Shown: one piece after another, positions 1-9,480 of the stretch
Position numbering within the stretch: the first letter of the stretch is position 1
Layout: every line of letters begins with the position of its first letter
Origin: Nemopilema nomurai
Taxonomy: Eukaryota > Cnidaria > Scyphozoa > Rhizostomeae > Rhizostomatidae
NCBI GenBank assembly: GCA_003864495.1
Contig: ML133389.1
Coordinates: 310,001 to 374,000 of the forward strand
Reading direction: 5' to 3'
DNA: 64,000 nt
The notes under the pieces: model-generated
Seen by the model: the letters and a program-made list of their open reading frames with translations, nothing else
What the model was told of the DNA's origin: nothing
Database searches by the model: none
Position numbers and translations under genes: made by a program

Positions 1-290
1 TATAACTGCTTTAAGTCTCACTTTGTTTTTCCAATGAACTTGGAACTTGTATCCTAATTTCTGTTGCATCTATAATTATTATGTTATTGCCATATTTTTC
101 GATGAAATCTTTTGGTGCATTTTGTAGAATTATTTCACGAGTTGGCCATAACATACAAGTAATTTATCCAAGTTATCAAGATAGTTGATACAGTGCTTTG
201 GGAAATATTAAAGCGTTCTGCCAAGTCTATATCTGGTAATCCCATCGCAATTTCATCAAAACTAAAATAAATTCATCTTTCATCAAACAG
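1..290 (-). pseudogene. THAP/DDE (ISL2EU-type) transposase remnant, catalytic region
   Basis: On the minus strand this stretch can be read, across frame changes, as the middle of a DDE transposase of the ISL2EU/IS4EU kind. It contains WPTREII followed by a segment with IIIIDATEIRIQVPS, which matches the block around the first catalytic Asp (IDCTEIF or IDATEF) in the three better copies in this window. Upstream, around 220-290, KDEFILVLMKLR and a helix-turn-helix-like stretch fit the segment before it. The copy is cut off by the window edge, so the second Asp and the Glu are not visible. It probably belongs to the same gene as the THAP half-domain exon at 651-895. Several frameshifts make it a pseudogene. 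Confidence 0.6.
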
Positions 291-650
291 ACAATTTATG
301 ATTGTCCATAGTGTATGGTTTTCCTTCCCAGCATAGGCTTTTCATGGCATTATCATCATCCTGGATATTTCCCTCGTCATCCAATATATTTTCCATATCA
401 ATTGACCTCCTAGCAGCTTCTTTTGTTCCCCAGTAAACTAGTTCAATGTCTCTATAAAACGCTGCTCGGAACTAAATTCAGTAAAATGGGTGAATAGTTT
501 CTCTTCCTTTTTCTCCGTTACACACTTTGAAACAAGATGTCTGAGCGAAAAAGCATGTAGGCAAGGCAACCTGTCTACTTCATCATCACAGTCTTTGCCA
601 AACGTTTGGGTCTTTCTTGATAACAGCTTGACTTTTCAGGGAACAAAGCG

Positions 651-895
651 TCACACTCCCCTTCCAGAGACAATGTCGGTAGCTTCTTCAGCCTGTACAT
701 GACAACTTTCTAATTTTCTTAATGCTTGCCTTGTCTGTTCAACTTCTTCTTGCTGTTCACAGCTTGGAGTTGTCCATTTGAACCTACTTGGAACTGCAGT
801 TGCCTTTAAGTGCTTTACTTTTGCAAGTGGGTCAATGAAATCATTTTGGCTAAAATAAACCGAACAAATTTTCGCAGTTGCCGTTGCCAAGGGAG
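651..895 (-). pseudogene. exon with the C-terminal half of a THAP zinc finger
   Basis: The exon begins after a good 3' splice site (TTTTATGTCTCCTTAG on the minus strand) at 895. It encodes KICSVYF, then LKATAVPSRFKW and a charged helix. This is the end of a THAP domain: the Cys-x2-His pair followed by the AVPS(L/I)F box. The His of the pair is Tyr here (CSVY instead of CSxH), so zinc binding should be lost. It is the exon that the 195-bp array at 876-1735 runs into. Together with the DDE remnant at 1-290 it suggests one decayed minus-strand THAP transposase gene. The region from about 300 to 650 still has weak coding similarity but many breaks. Confidence 0.5.
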
Positions 896-1735
896 CTAAG
901 GAGACATAAAATGAATCCCAGTTTTTAATATCAAAATTTCTTTCTTGAGAAGTAGTTAGCAACTTCAAGATATCATTCAAAAAGTTGGAAGATGGAATAT
1001 TCTAACTGGCTCTGAAAATCTCGATGTTTAAATGCAATAAAAAGAAACTTACTTCCTGATGCAGGAGCAGTTGCTGTTGCCGAGAGAGCTAAGGAGACAA
1101 ATAAAATGAATCCCAGTTTTTAATATCAAAATTTCTTTCTTGAGAAGTAGTTAGCAACTTCAAGATATCATTCAACAAGTTGGAAGATAAAATATTCTTA
1201 CTGGCTCTGAAAATCTCGATGTTTAAATGCAATAAAAAGAAACTTACTTCCTGATGCAGGAGCAGTTGCCGTTTCCGAGAGCGCTAAGGAGACAGATAAA
1301 ATGAATCCCAGTTTTTAATATCAAAATTTCTTTCTTGAGAAGTAGTTAGCAACTTCAAGATATCATTCAAAAAGTTGGAAGATGGAATATTCTAACTGGC
1401 TCTGAAAATCTCGATGTTTAAATGCAATAAAAAGAAACTTACTTCCTGATGCAGGAGCAGTTGCTGTTGCCGAGAGAGCTAAGGAGACAAATAAAATGAA
1501 TCCCAGTTTTTAATATCAAAATTTCTTTCTTGAGAAGTAGTTAGCAACTTCAAGATATCATTCAACAAGTTGGAAGATAAAATATTCTTACTGGCTCTGA
1601 AAATCTCGATGTTTAAATGCAATAAAAAGAAACTTACTTCCTGATGCCGGAGCAGTTGCCGTTGACGAGAGAGCTAAGGAGACAGATAAAATGAATCCCA
1701 GTTTTTAATATCAAACATTCTTTCTTGAGAAGTAC
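876..1735. repeat. 195-bp tandem array, about 4.4 copies
   Basis: The start of the unit (acttcctgatgc) recurs at 1051, 1246, 1441 and 1636, an exact 195-bp spacing, with a partial copy running into the exon at 895. Copies differ at only a few bases. Read on the minus strand, each unit holds a 3' splice site (polypyrimidine then CTTAG), a 36-nt open segment, and a consensus 5' splice site (GGAA|GTAAGT). The open segments lie at 1053-1088, 1248-1283, 1443-1478 and 1638-1673. Each would add 12 codons without changing frame. The array looks like tandem duplication of a small exon with its intron inside a THAP gene. Confidence 0.85.
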
Positions 1736-2012
1736 AATCTCTGCCAAAAGTAGTTTGAACACTGTGAGATTTTTTGTGATTTTGCGATTCCCGTTCTATC
1801 TCCGTTTCTCTGTAGTAGCTGCAACCGCCTTGCCTCCTTAAACAATGTTGGATCGTTAGGTGAAAGCCAAAGCTATATGTGGATCCATCACTTGTTTTTG
1901 TAGGGTAATTCATTTTTGCGCTACACAACATTGTTTGCAGGGGGAGGGGATTTGGCAACTTGCACGATGCCTAAATTAGAGCAAGTGTTCCAAGACTTTT
2001 GGCAGAGATTGT
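1734..2012. mobile_element. small inverted-repeat element (MITE-like)
   Basis: The 18-bp sequence acaatctctgccaaaagt at 1734-1751 is repeated inverted at 1995-2012, giving a 279-bp unit. The left end interrupts the last copy of the 195-bp array, so it inserted after that array formed. No clear target duplication is visible, and the sequence to the right does not resume the array, so the right junction may have been rearranged. The interior shows no protein match I recognise. Confidence 0.5.
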
Positions 2013-2262
2013 CTGAGTTTTTTCATTGAAAACTAAGAGAAATTTCATTTTTTTTATCATCTTCCGGTCGAAAATGCAGGGGGGGGGCTGCATTTGCATT
2101 AACTTTTGCCTTTACTTTTATTTATTGTTGTCGATAAGGATACAGCAAGTATTTATCGATATTTTCTTACAGAAGGGGTTAAATTTGAGTTACAGCAGTA
2201 AGTTGGCAACGGATGAAAACAACCAAATACCTTTTCTTTGTAATTTTTTTACAATGCAAATT

Positions 2263-2329
2263 GGCTGAACCTCAAGTGGCTGAGCCTCAAGTGACTGAGC
2301 CTCAGTGGCTGAGCCTCAAGTGGCCGAGC
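2263..2329. repeat. 15-bp tandem repeat
   Basis: About 4.5 copies of GGCTGAGCCTCAAGT, with one shortened copy and single-base changes. It lies between the inverted-repeat element and the Tc1 remnant. No function is suggested. Confidence 0.8.
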
Positions 2330-2548
2330 ATTGTCATTTGAGGCACAGACTTATCATTTACCACCATTTGTTGAATAATCTGGATTGTTAAACAATAAAT
2401 AAATGCCGCAAGACGATTTTTTAGCTCCGCTAAACGAAAAAGTATATAAATATAGATCCATGCTTAGAAGTCCAGTTAGTTGAAGCCTGGAAGCATAGCC
2501 ACAATGGTTTTTAGTGGAAAAACTCTCATCTGAAACGAGAGCCTACGC

Positions 2549-3599
2549 ATATTATTTGCAAGCTAGGCTCTTCATCATTTCGTGAAATTGCTAGAAAATG
2601 TAAAAAAACCGCCGTCAAGTTTTCTTAGAATTTTTAAAGATGGATCAAAGGTAAGGGAACATAGGAAGATCAAAGGCCGACCACCAGTTATGAGCAGCAG
2701 TGAAAAGAAGCGATTCATAAGAACATTCAAGAAATTAAGGAGTCAAAATGCGAATGTAACTGTCTTTGATGTAGCTCAAGAAAGCCAAAAAGCTGACGTC
2801 AGTTATCAAACTCTGGTAAGAGTAATGAATGAAAATGGGTATAGGTCTTTAAGACCACGACAGACGGGTTTACTTTCAGCCAAGGACAGAAGGAAAAGAC
2901 AAGATTTTTCCCGAAAAACAATAAAGAAATATGATCGGCAATTCTGGAGTGACGATGTTCTTCTATATCTGGATGGTGTTTCGTTCGTCACAAGCAGAAA
3001 AATGCCCTATGAAAATGCCCTATGAAAATGCCATGACTCCAAGAGGAAAAATCTGGAGAAAATGCAGCGAAGGACTCAAGTACACCACAAAAAGGTCAAA
3101 GAATCTAGCTGAAGGGTGAAGGCTCCATTTGCTAGTCAGGGTTGGGTACACCAATGGAGTTGTCATTGCCGAGGAATACAAGAAATTAAATGAAGAATGG
3201 TTTGCTAAGTTTGTTCACACAACTCAGCATTCTACTCTCCTTAAATGTGCGTCATCGAAGCAGAAAGAAAAGCTGATTCTTCTAATGGACAATGATCCGA
3301 GTCAGAGAAGCAAGCTGGCTACAGAAGCGTTGCAAGAAATGGACATTCAGTTAATAGAAATCCCCCCTAGATCACCTGACCTGAATCCCATTGAAAATGT
3401 CTTCAACAATATCAGAACCAAGCTGACTAAGGACGCATTGAAAGGGAAGATTGCAAAAGAGAACTTCGAAGAGTTCAGGACGAGGGTATTACAGACTCTT
3501 TTAGATTACGATTTGTCCACCATTGATCGGACAATACGAACAATGCATGATCGACTGAAATTGATAGCCACAAATGGAGGTTATCGAACCAAGTATTGA
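2549..3599 (+). pseudogene. Tc1/mariner transposase, broken
   Basis: Tc1-like transposases cut and paste DNA at TA sites. The order seen is a paired helix-turn-helix start (FREIARKCKKTAVKF, in an offset frame near 2580), a second HTH region (2670-2900), the first catalytic Asp in LLYLDGVSF (about 2970), then LLMDNDPSQ and PDLNPIENVF with 34 residues between Asp and Glu (DD34E, the Tc1 spacing). The reading frame breaks near 2580, at 3000-3025 (a 13-bp tandem duplication around ccctatgaaaatg) and near 3117. The C-terminal 156 codons (3129-3599) are still open. I found no convincing terminal inverted repeats, so the element ends are not given. Confidence 0.85.
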
Positions 3600-3861
3600 C
3601 TGTCTTGTGTATTCTAGTGATTAAAGACATCATGTTGACATCGAAATCATGTTTTCAACGCTAACTGTACAGGTTTTATGAGGGTTATTACATGATTATT
3701 AGTTTCAGAAACATTGGTTATAATTCTTCTTAGAATTTTCTTCAATTTTCTACTTGAAAAATTAATTATAAATCTTAAAAGGGGTCATAATTCGTCGTTA
3801 TTCGAGATTATATACTGCCTCTTCTTAGGATCGAGGCTAACTTCGATGCGGCCGCATCATT
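3600..3861. other. non-coding spacer
   Basis: AT-rich sequence between the Tc1 remnant and the Harbinger element. I see no gene, repeat or clear transposon end in it. Confidence 0.5.
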
Positions 3862-4763
3862 AGAGAGTTTCCGATTCACGACGCGCGAAGCGAAGACGGC
3901 TCACAGGGATCTAGAAACTAGCGTGGTCAAGGGAATCCCACTTTGCCTGCGCCGTCTTGTTCCCGAGGACGACTCAAATTTTCGATTTTTACGTCGCGAG
4001 CTCAACGCAGAATTTAAAGGTAAGTTTTGCTCAATACATTTGTAATGCCTAGCTTTAAACTTTGAAGATTTGTTGACAGTTACTTGATGATCGCATTAAG
4101 CTTGAAATTCTGAGTAAAACTGTAACGTCCTGGCCCACACATCAAAAAGCGTGTACAGCTTTGCCAACATCACATCGGGGGCAACTCGTGTGTACACGTA
4201 CTGTGATCTCAAATTAAATTTGTTTCCTATCATTTAGATTTGTCGTGGCATAAAAATAAATATCATTTCTAAATGTTGTTTTTCCAGGAAAAAGTAATTC
4301 TTTATCAATAATGGCCTCTTCTAACTTTGAACAAGAACCGCATAAAAGAACACTCGCGTTTGTATTTATTCCATTGAAAACTCCTTGTCCTGAATATGCA
4401 AGAAAGTGGCGTTCAGCAGTAAAAGATGTGGCTTATTTTGGTGCCTGCCTTGTGTTACTAAAGTTATGCAGAGTAAACAACGAGTCACTGTGCCTAGAGT
4501 GTCATCAACTTTCGTCAACAAGAACTCTTGTATTCGTAGAACTTGTAGCCTAAATTACTTTATTCTTATGGTACTTTTTTCAATCTATATTTCTAATAAA
4601 CCTTACTGCTCACTTACTGTCTAAAAGTGTAAAATATTGAGTGTAAAAAGGATTAAAGAACTTGCTCAATAAATGCAGCTTCTCTGTTTTAACTCTTGAA
4701 AAGGGCAGACCCATATCCTCCACCAATGAGTGTTGATTTGAACTTATTTTGAATAGGCCTAAA

Positions 4764-5525
4764 ATGACATGGACAATGGAACATGACGTGCTGCTGTGCC
4801 GAGAAATTCTGGCTGAAGAGCCCTATCAGTTTAAACATGGGTCGAGGGAGAGGGGGAAATGTTGGGATAAGATATCTGAAGCCCTGAATGGAATTGAAAC
4901 GCTAAAATTTACAGTGGACCAAAGAGCTGTACGGGATAGATTTTTAAAGTTAGAGAGGGGGTTTAAACGAAAGGCAAGTGAAGAAATGAGGGCAAGTGGG
5001 AAATCACCCGAGCAAAATGAGTTAGATGTTGCAATGGAGGAGATTTTAGAAAGGAAAGAAAGTGCAGAGCAGGAGCAAGCAAAATTGAATGATGGTAAAA
5101 GGCAGGCCACAGTGACTGAAAAGGAAACAGCAGAGACTGTGAGGAAAAGAGCCATGGAAAGTCTTGCAGAAACAATGCCAAGAGAAAAAAGAAAAAGGAG
5201 TAGTGGTGATACAAGCGAGTATGTGAGTTACTTAAGAGAGAAACGTGCAGCTGAAATGAAAATGAAAGAGAGTGGAGATAAATTGGAAAGAAGGAAAGTG
5301 GAGTTTAAGGAGAAAAAGTTTGTTAGAGAAATTAAGCTGAGAAAGAGAGAACTTGAGTTGAGGGAGATAAAATTAAAAGAGAAAAATCAAAAATGGAAAG
5401 AGATGGCACAGGAACAATTTGGGGAGAGATTAGAGTTAATGCAGTCAAATATAGAAAGTTTGAAGGACCAACTTAAGACAATTCTCCAGCAGAATGAGAA
5501 AATTTTGAAACTTTTAGAAAACTAG
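4764..5525 (+). CDS. Harbinger Myb/SANT-like DNA-binding protein
   Basis: About 253 aa from the ATG at 4764; a 3' splice-like site (GAATAG) lies just upstream. The N-terminal 75 residues (WTMEHDVLLCREILAEEPY ... W..I...LN ... RAVRDRF) form a Myb/SANT-like trihelix of the kind that helps Harbinger transposases enter the nucleus and bind the ends. The rest is a long, highly charged coiled coil rich in Lys, Glu and Arg. It is encoded inside the Harbinger inverted repeats and converges with the transposase gene. The frame is intact, so it could still be functional even though its partner transposase has lost a catalytic residue. The family assignment is from domain pattern and context. Confidence 0.8.
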   Translation: MTWTMEHDVLLCREILAEEPYQFKHGSRERGKCWDKISEALNGIETLKFTVDQRAVRDRFLKLERGFKRKASEEMRASGKSPEQNELDVAMEEILERKESAEQEQAKLNDGKRQATVTEKETAETVRKRAMESLAETMPREKRKRSSGDTSEYVSYLREKRAAEMKMKESGDKLERRKVEFKEKKFVREIKLRKRELELREIKLKEKNQKWKEMAQEQFGERLELMQSNIESLKDQLKTILQQNEKILKLLEN

Positions 5526-6274
5526 TTGCTAGATTAGGTATGCTGAAACTTGCTTACTGTGTTGAAAAAAACAAAAGGTGGAATATATTTGTTTTTATCT
5601 GCTAAACTCTTAGATTTCTCAATCTATTTATTAAAATTTCCAAATGCAACTGTTTTATAGCAGTCTGGCAGAAATACTTTGAGAAATATATAAAAACTAA
5701 TGTTGGGAAATGTCTAGTAAATAAAAGTTCTTGCATGCACTGTGCAGAGTTTTTAATAGCAAAAATAACACAGGGCCTGAAATATAAAACTTTCATTTAT
5801 TTAATTTTAACCATCCCTTGTAATGATGTGTAAGTTATGTTGTCTATGCTCAGTGGAAACTCATTTGTCTTACTATTGAGGAAAACTAGCTTACTTTTGT
5901 AATTTGGCATAGTAAAATGTTGATTTAGTTTTGCCTGTGATCCACACTAATTTTTTAGTCTGACCTTTGATTTCTTAATTCTACTACTAAAATTAAACCA
6001 ACTTCTTTCAAAAGAATCTGTTTAAATCCATGTGTTTGGAATCCATCACCTAGGGAGAGGTTATAATGAGTAGATCAATTATGATAGCAAATTCATTGGA
6101 AGCAAGAGCTTGGCCTTGAGGGAAAATTCTGGTGTCATCTTTACCTGAGAATATTTCTGTACTTTGCCAAAATGCAGTAAAAGTTTCATCACATAGTGAA
6201 ATATAGTGAAAAAATATGTTGCAAAGTTATTTTATATAAATTTTTTTTGCTTGAGCATGATTCTTTTTGGATTC

Positions 6275-6425
6275 ACCAAAATATTGCATGGGTCACCATA
6301 AATGCACAATGCTTGGTAAGTTGGAATAAATTGATTATGCTCATATCAGCAAAAGACCTGACACATTTAACATGCGTTTGTTATGTCTTCCTTCAAATGG
6401 ACCAAAGAGGTTTGAAATGAGCCTT
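6275..6425 (-). pseudogene. decayed second Harbinger transposase fragment
   Basis: The minus strand reads LFGPFEGRHNKRMLNVSGLL and then a drifted stretch ending near HCAFMVTHAIFW. This lines up with LFGPVEGRRHDSGMLNMSGLL and CLYGNPAYP in the adjacent transposase gene. The region is a diverged duplicate of that block (compare DNA at 6290-6420 with 6890-7030), with stops. It lies just downstream of the main transposase stop, inside the same element. Confidence 0.6.
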
Positions 6426-6584
6426 TTTACGCAACATGTTGTAAAAGAACATGAAAGGTCGATAAATTTTTTTTGGTTGAAACAAAGACAAGGGCAAAAA
6501 CTGTGTGCACTGTGAAAGAAAAGAAAACTGGGTATTCATGGTAGCTTTTAAAAAGGCTGTTGTGTGGTTCTGGGTCAGCACAAC

Positions 6585-7655
6585 TTACTGGAAATACTCT
6601 TCCAGACTTGGAGGATCAATATCAAAGAACTTGGAGGTGTTGTTACCATATAAACATGTCAGTGCATTGCGTAATAATGCACAAACCATGTATATCTTGC
6701 CAACCGCACTCAATCCAATCTTAAGATCCTTTTTAAAATCTGTAAATTTGAAATAATTTACGATATCTCCAAATACCCACTCAACAGAAATTCTCACTTG
6801 ACTCATAGAGTGGTTGAATGCCTTCTCCTCTGGAGTAAGATTAGGTCTTCTGGCAAATGGGCATTGGAGATGTACTCTGTGAGGATAAGCTGGGTTACCA
6901 TAAAGGCACAATGATTGGCCAGTTGGGGAAAAAGAATGGTGTTCCAGATCATGCAAGAGGCCTGACATATTTAACATGCCACTGTCATGTCTTCTTCCCT
7001 CAACTGGACCAAAAAGATTTGCGATAAGGGCATTGGGAGTCACAACTGACTGGAACTTGAGGGCATGAACCCGTTTGTGTCCATTGTAAACTTCCCTCTG
7101 GTTGTCCTTGGGCCTACAGATCGGTCTAACTGTGCCACCAATGAATCCCCAGCAGTTATCCAATGCAGCACCTCGGTTGTGAATAGCATGTGCATACATC
7201 TGGAGGTGTTGTGGGGAAAGCCATGGCTGGTTCAGGTTTCGAAGGCGGTCAGCAAATGAATCATATAAAAAACTAACCACAAGGCTAGTTATCATGCAGA
7301 GTTGAGGCACGGATCTTCCAAACCTTGGAATCAGGTCTGCATATCTGCATGGGTATGCAAAGCGTTTGAGGCAGACACATAGTGCTTCGACTGGCCCTAC
7401 TACCACTCCATTTGAACATTTAAAAACATCTGGAAGGTTTAATGCAGCAGCGAGCCTAGCTATGTCTTGTTTCTTAAAACGAAACTCGACCTCACACTCA
7501 TCCTCTCGCATCCCATCCAGATTGAAACGTTCATATTTCCAATATGGAAGTCCAACATGCAAATTTCCGTGCCTATTTGCCTCAAGAAAAACATGAAACT
7601 CATCATCATCAATCTCCCCGTCATCGTGCATGAGAACTAACATTTCATCCTCCAT
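6585..7655 (-). CDS. HARBI1-like Harbinger transposase (catalytic Asp lost)
   Basis: About 356 aa from the ATG at 7655 (MEDEMLVLMHDD). Family landmarks are clear: an N-terminal helical region, DNCWGFIGGTVRPICRP, GPVEGRRHDSGML and RISVEWVFGDI. In this family the first Asp of the DDE triad sits in GFIDGT; here that codon (7137-7139) reads Gly, probably from a GAT-to-GGT change. The second Asp (RRHDSG) and the Glu (SVEWVFG) are present. The frame is otherwise open, so the protein could be made but should not cut DNA. The gene reads toward the Myb-like gene within the same inverted repeats. Confidence 0.9.
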   Translation of the reverse strand: MEDEMLVLMHDDGEIDDDEFHVFLEANRHGNLHVGLPYWKYERFNLDGMREDECEVEFRFKKQDIARLAAALNLPDVFKCSNGVVVGPVEALCVCLKRFAYPCRYADLIPRFGRSVPQLCMITSLVVSFLYDSFADRLRNLNQPWLSPQHLQMYAHAIHNRGAALDNCWGFIGGTVRPICRPKDNQREVYNGHKRVHALKFQSVVTPNALIANLFGPVEGRRHDSGMLNMSGLLHDLEHHSFSPTGQSLCLYGNPAYPHRVHLQCPFARRPNLTPEEKAFNHSMSQVRISVEWVFGDIVNYFKFTDFKKDLKIGLSAVGKIYMVCALLRNALTCLYGNNTSKFFDIDPPSLEEYFQ

Positions 7656-7821
7656 ATTCGATACGAAATCAATTTTGGCGCCTTTTCTGGGTCGTCTTCC
7701 GCATTCGTAACTTGAATTGAACACGCGAATGAGGACGCCTCAACTTAGTTAGTACCCAAACCTCTGTGAGCCGTCTTCACCTGAGTCGTCGTGAATCGGA
7801 AACTCTCTATTACATCTTGCC

Positions 7822-8228
7822 CAACGGTCTACAGCCACGGTCTACAAACTTAAATCAATCAAGCACCCACCATTTCACAGAAATTTCAACTGAAAAACAC
7901 GCTAAGGTTGTGTTTAAGTGTACTTATTCATATGTTAAAGAATTTGAAACATATGCGCACCGAATGCTAGAAAATCAAGGAAAACTCCACGGTCTACACT
8001 TTTTGAGAAAAGAAAATGACAATGGGCAATGTTTTTCTTTTAAGAATGTGTAGATCGTGCAGAAATTGTTTTGTTTCGCCCATAACACAAAGTGTTTCAG
8101 CCAAAATGCACAAACCACATATACTGGGATACATTGCACATATTTTGGAACATTTGATAAGAAAGTGTCTTTTTAATACATGGCGTATTTCAAATAAAAG
8201 AACTTGTAGACCGTGGTGTAGACCGTTG
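7822..8228. repeat. nested inverted repeats built from ACGGTCTAC
   Basis: The motif ACGGTCTAC occurs twice at the left (7824-7832, 7837-7845) and inverted twice at the right (8206-8214, 8218-8226), making inverted repeats of about 28 bp. An inner pair lies at 7989-7997 and, inverted with one mismatch, at 8050-8058. The unit starts 13 bp after the Harbinger end and stops 171 bp from the end of the HUH/SF3 helicase gene. It may be a MITE, or iteron-like binding sites of the neighbouring Rep-like element; sequence alone cannot decide. The ORFs across it look accidental. Confidence 0.7.
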
Positions 8229-8398
8229 ATCGAAGTGATTGGCAGGAAGTTGGAGGCTGCAAAGAATGGAAGCTGAGCAGGACATTGGGCTACTCTTCAA
8301 AATGCTTTGTTTTGAAACACTCTTGTTAAAAAATTAACTATCAATCAAACTGTGTCCTGGCAATTATACTCAATGCCATGTTAATGTGCACACTGCCC

Positions 8399-9480
8399 TC
8401 AGTTCAGCAGCATTGTTGCAAAACAATGACCACAGGATTGTACTGTTTTCTGGCAATTAATGTCAAATTGATGTTTGAAATGGAATATGCGCCAGCGAAC
8501 GTTCATCATCTCAGTTTCTCTGTCATCAATGATGGAGCCTCTAACAAATGATACCGGGGCCTTTGCTGTAGCAAAGACTGGGGTGTCTTTCAAAAATTCA
8601 ATGTCTTACTATACGTCGTCTTGGGGGCAGCAAAATGGACGACATGGCCTTCCAGCATTAACAACATATCACTCCATGGCAGGATAATGGGAGACCAGTG
8701 GAAGTCATTCAAAAAGATGACCTCCTTGTCCTCTACACCAAGCCATGCATAGGAGCAAGTTGCAGGTGAGAGGAAAACATGGAAAATGACACACAGTGGA
8801 TCAAGAATGAAAGTTTTGCCACAGTTTGCTGGACCAGTGATATAAATATTACGACCCTTGCCTCGACCCATTGCAAAATACTCTACAATGGCCTCGGAAA
8901 ACATTGCTTTGTCAATGGATTTTTTCTCCAAAATTTCGAGGGCACATTGCAGCCATTCACTCTTACAAATGCAGGGGTTGGTTAGTTGTTGCTGGAGAAT
9001 TTTCAACTTTACTTCTCGCTCCTGTTCAATACAAAGTCGTATAGACGACTATCACCCGCGTCAGATTGACGTTTTGAAAAAGCCAGCAGATCAATATGAG
9101 CGCGAATTTTGTTTTTAATAACAATACTAGCCACATCACTATTGCAGAGGCGCTTGACCTGCTTGGCTTTTTTCCGACCCTTTCCAGCCCTTGCCTTGGT
9201 GGCATTTGCAGTCTTGGGTGGAGCAACGACATCTGGGTGACCAGGACTCTTAAGGACAGCGTCATCCTCCGTCGTCACATACGCGAATGCTGAATGGTAT
9301 CCAGCATGATCAGAGAAATTCACGACGATGTCGTGATGCTGCTTGAGGTGCTGTTTGATCCTCATTCACCTTTGGTTTTTCTCCAACAAGACTGCTATGT
9401 GGAAATGGAACGTACCGTTTTTATGTTTTTCCATACAGCAGGCCCATTGGATGACTGTTGACAATGTGGCTGAATAGGAG
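8399..9480 (-). pseudogene. Rep-like HUH endonuclease plus SF3 helicase, broken
   Basis: Read on the minus strand in several frames. First comes an HUH nuclease: CCMEKHKNGTFHFHIAV carries the metal-binding His-Phe-His (9399-9407), followed after about 55 residues by AYVTTED, where the catalytic Tyr motif YxxK is expected (the Lys is Thr here). Next is a basic linker, then an SF3 helicase: Walker A GPANCGKT (8812-8835), Walker B VIFLNDFHW, motif C TPVFATAKAPV and a DRETEMMNVRW segment. Such proteins nick single-stranded DNA and unwind it during rolling-circle replication; they occur in small DNA viruses and in related transposons. Breaks: a TGA at 9366-9368 just after the HUH motif, and frameshifts near 9007 and 8592. 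The N-terminus beyond about 9480 is not clear. Confidence 0.75.

Larger units (their letters stand above)
3862..7808. mobile_element. PIF/Harbinger element (3.95 kb)
   Basis: The two ends are inverted repeats of about 48 bp: AGAGAGTTTCCGATTCACGA starts at 3862 and its complement ends at 7808; the inner block GACGGCTCACAGG also matches. The flanking ATT (3859-3861 and 7809-7811) is a 3-bp target duplication, the size made by Harbinger elements. Inside are a Myb/SANT-like gene on the plus strand and a HARBI1-like transposase on the minus strand, the usual two-gene plan, here facing each other. A likely 5' splice site (AAAG|GTAAGT at about 4020) follows the GC-rich left end. The stretch 4030-4760 holds an 80-codon ORF of unknown value (4311-4553); 5530-6270 shows nothing recognisable. 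Confidence 0.9.

Noticed and set aside
876..1735. CRISPR array
   Set aside because: The units are adjacent 195-bp tandem copies with no unique spacers, in a eukaryotic setting.
4311..4553. 80-codon ORF near the left end of the Harbinger element
   Set aside because: No domain and no splice support; kept only as a note in the element entry.
4826..5214. Two antisense ORFs opposite the Myb-like gene
   Set aside because: They are Phe/Ser/Leu-rich shadows of the Lys/Glu coiled coil on the other strand.
7766..8276. Two ORFs across the ACGGTCTAC repeats
   Set aside because: They span inverted repeats and lack protein-like features.
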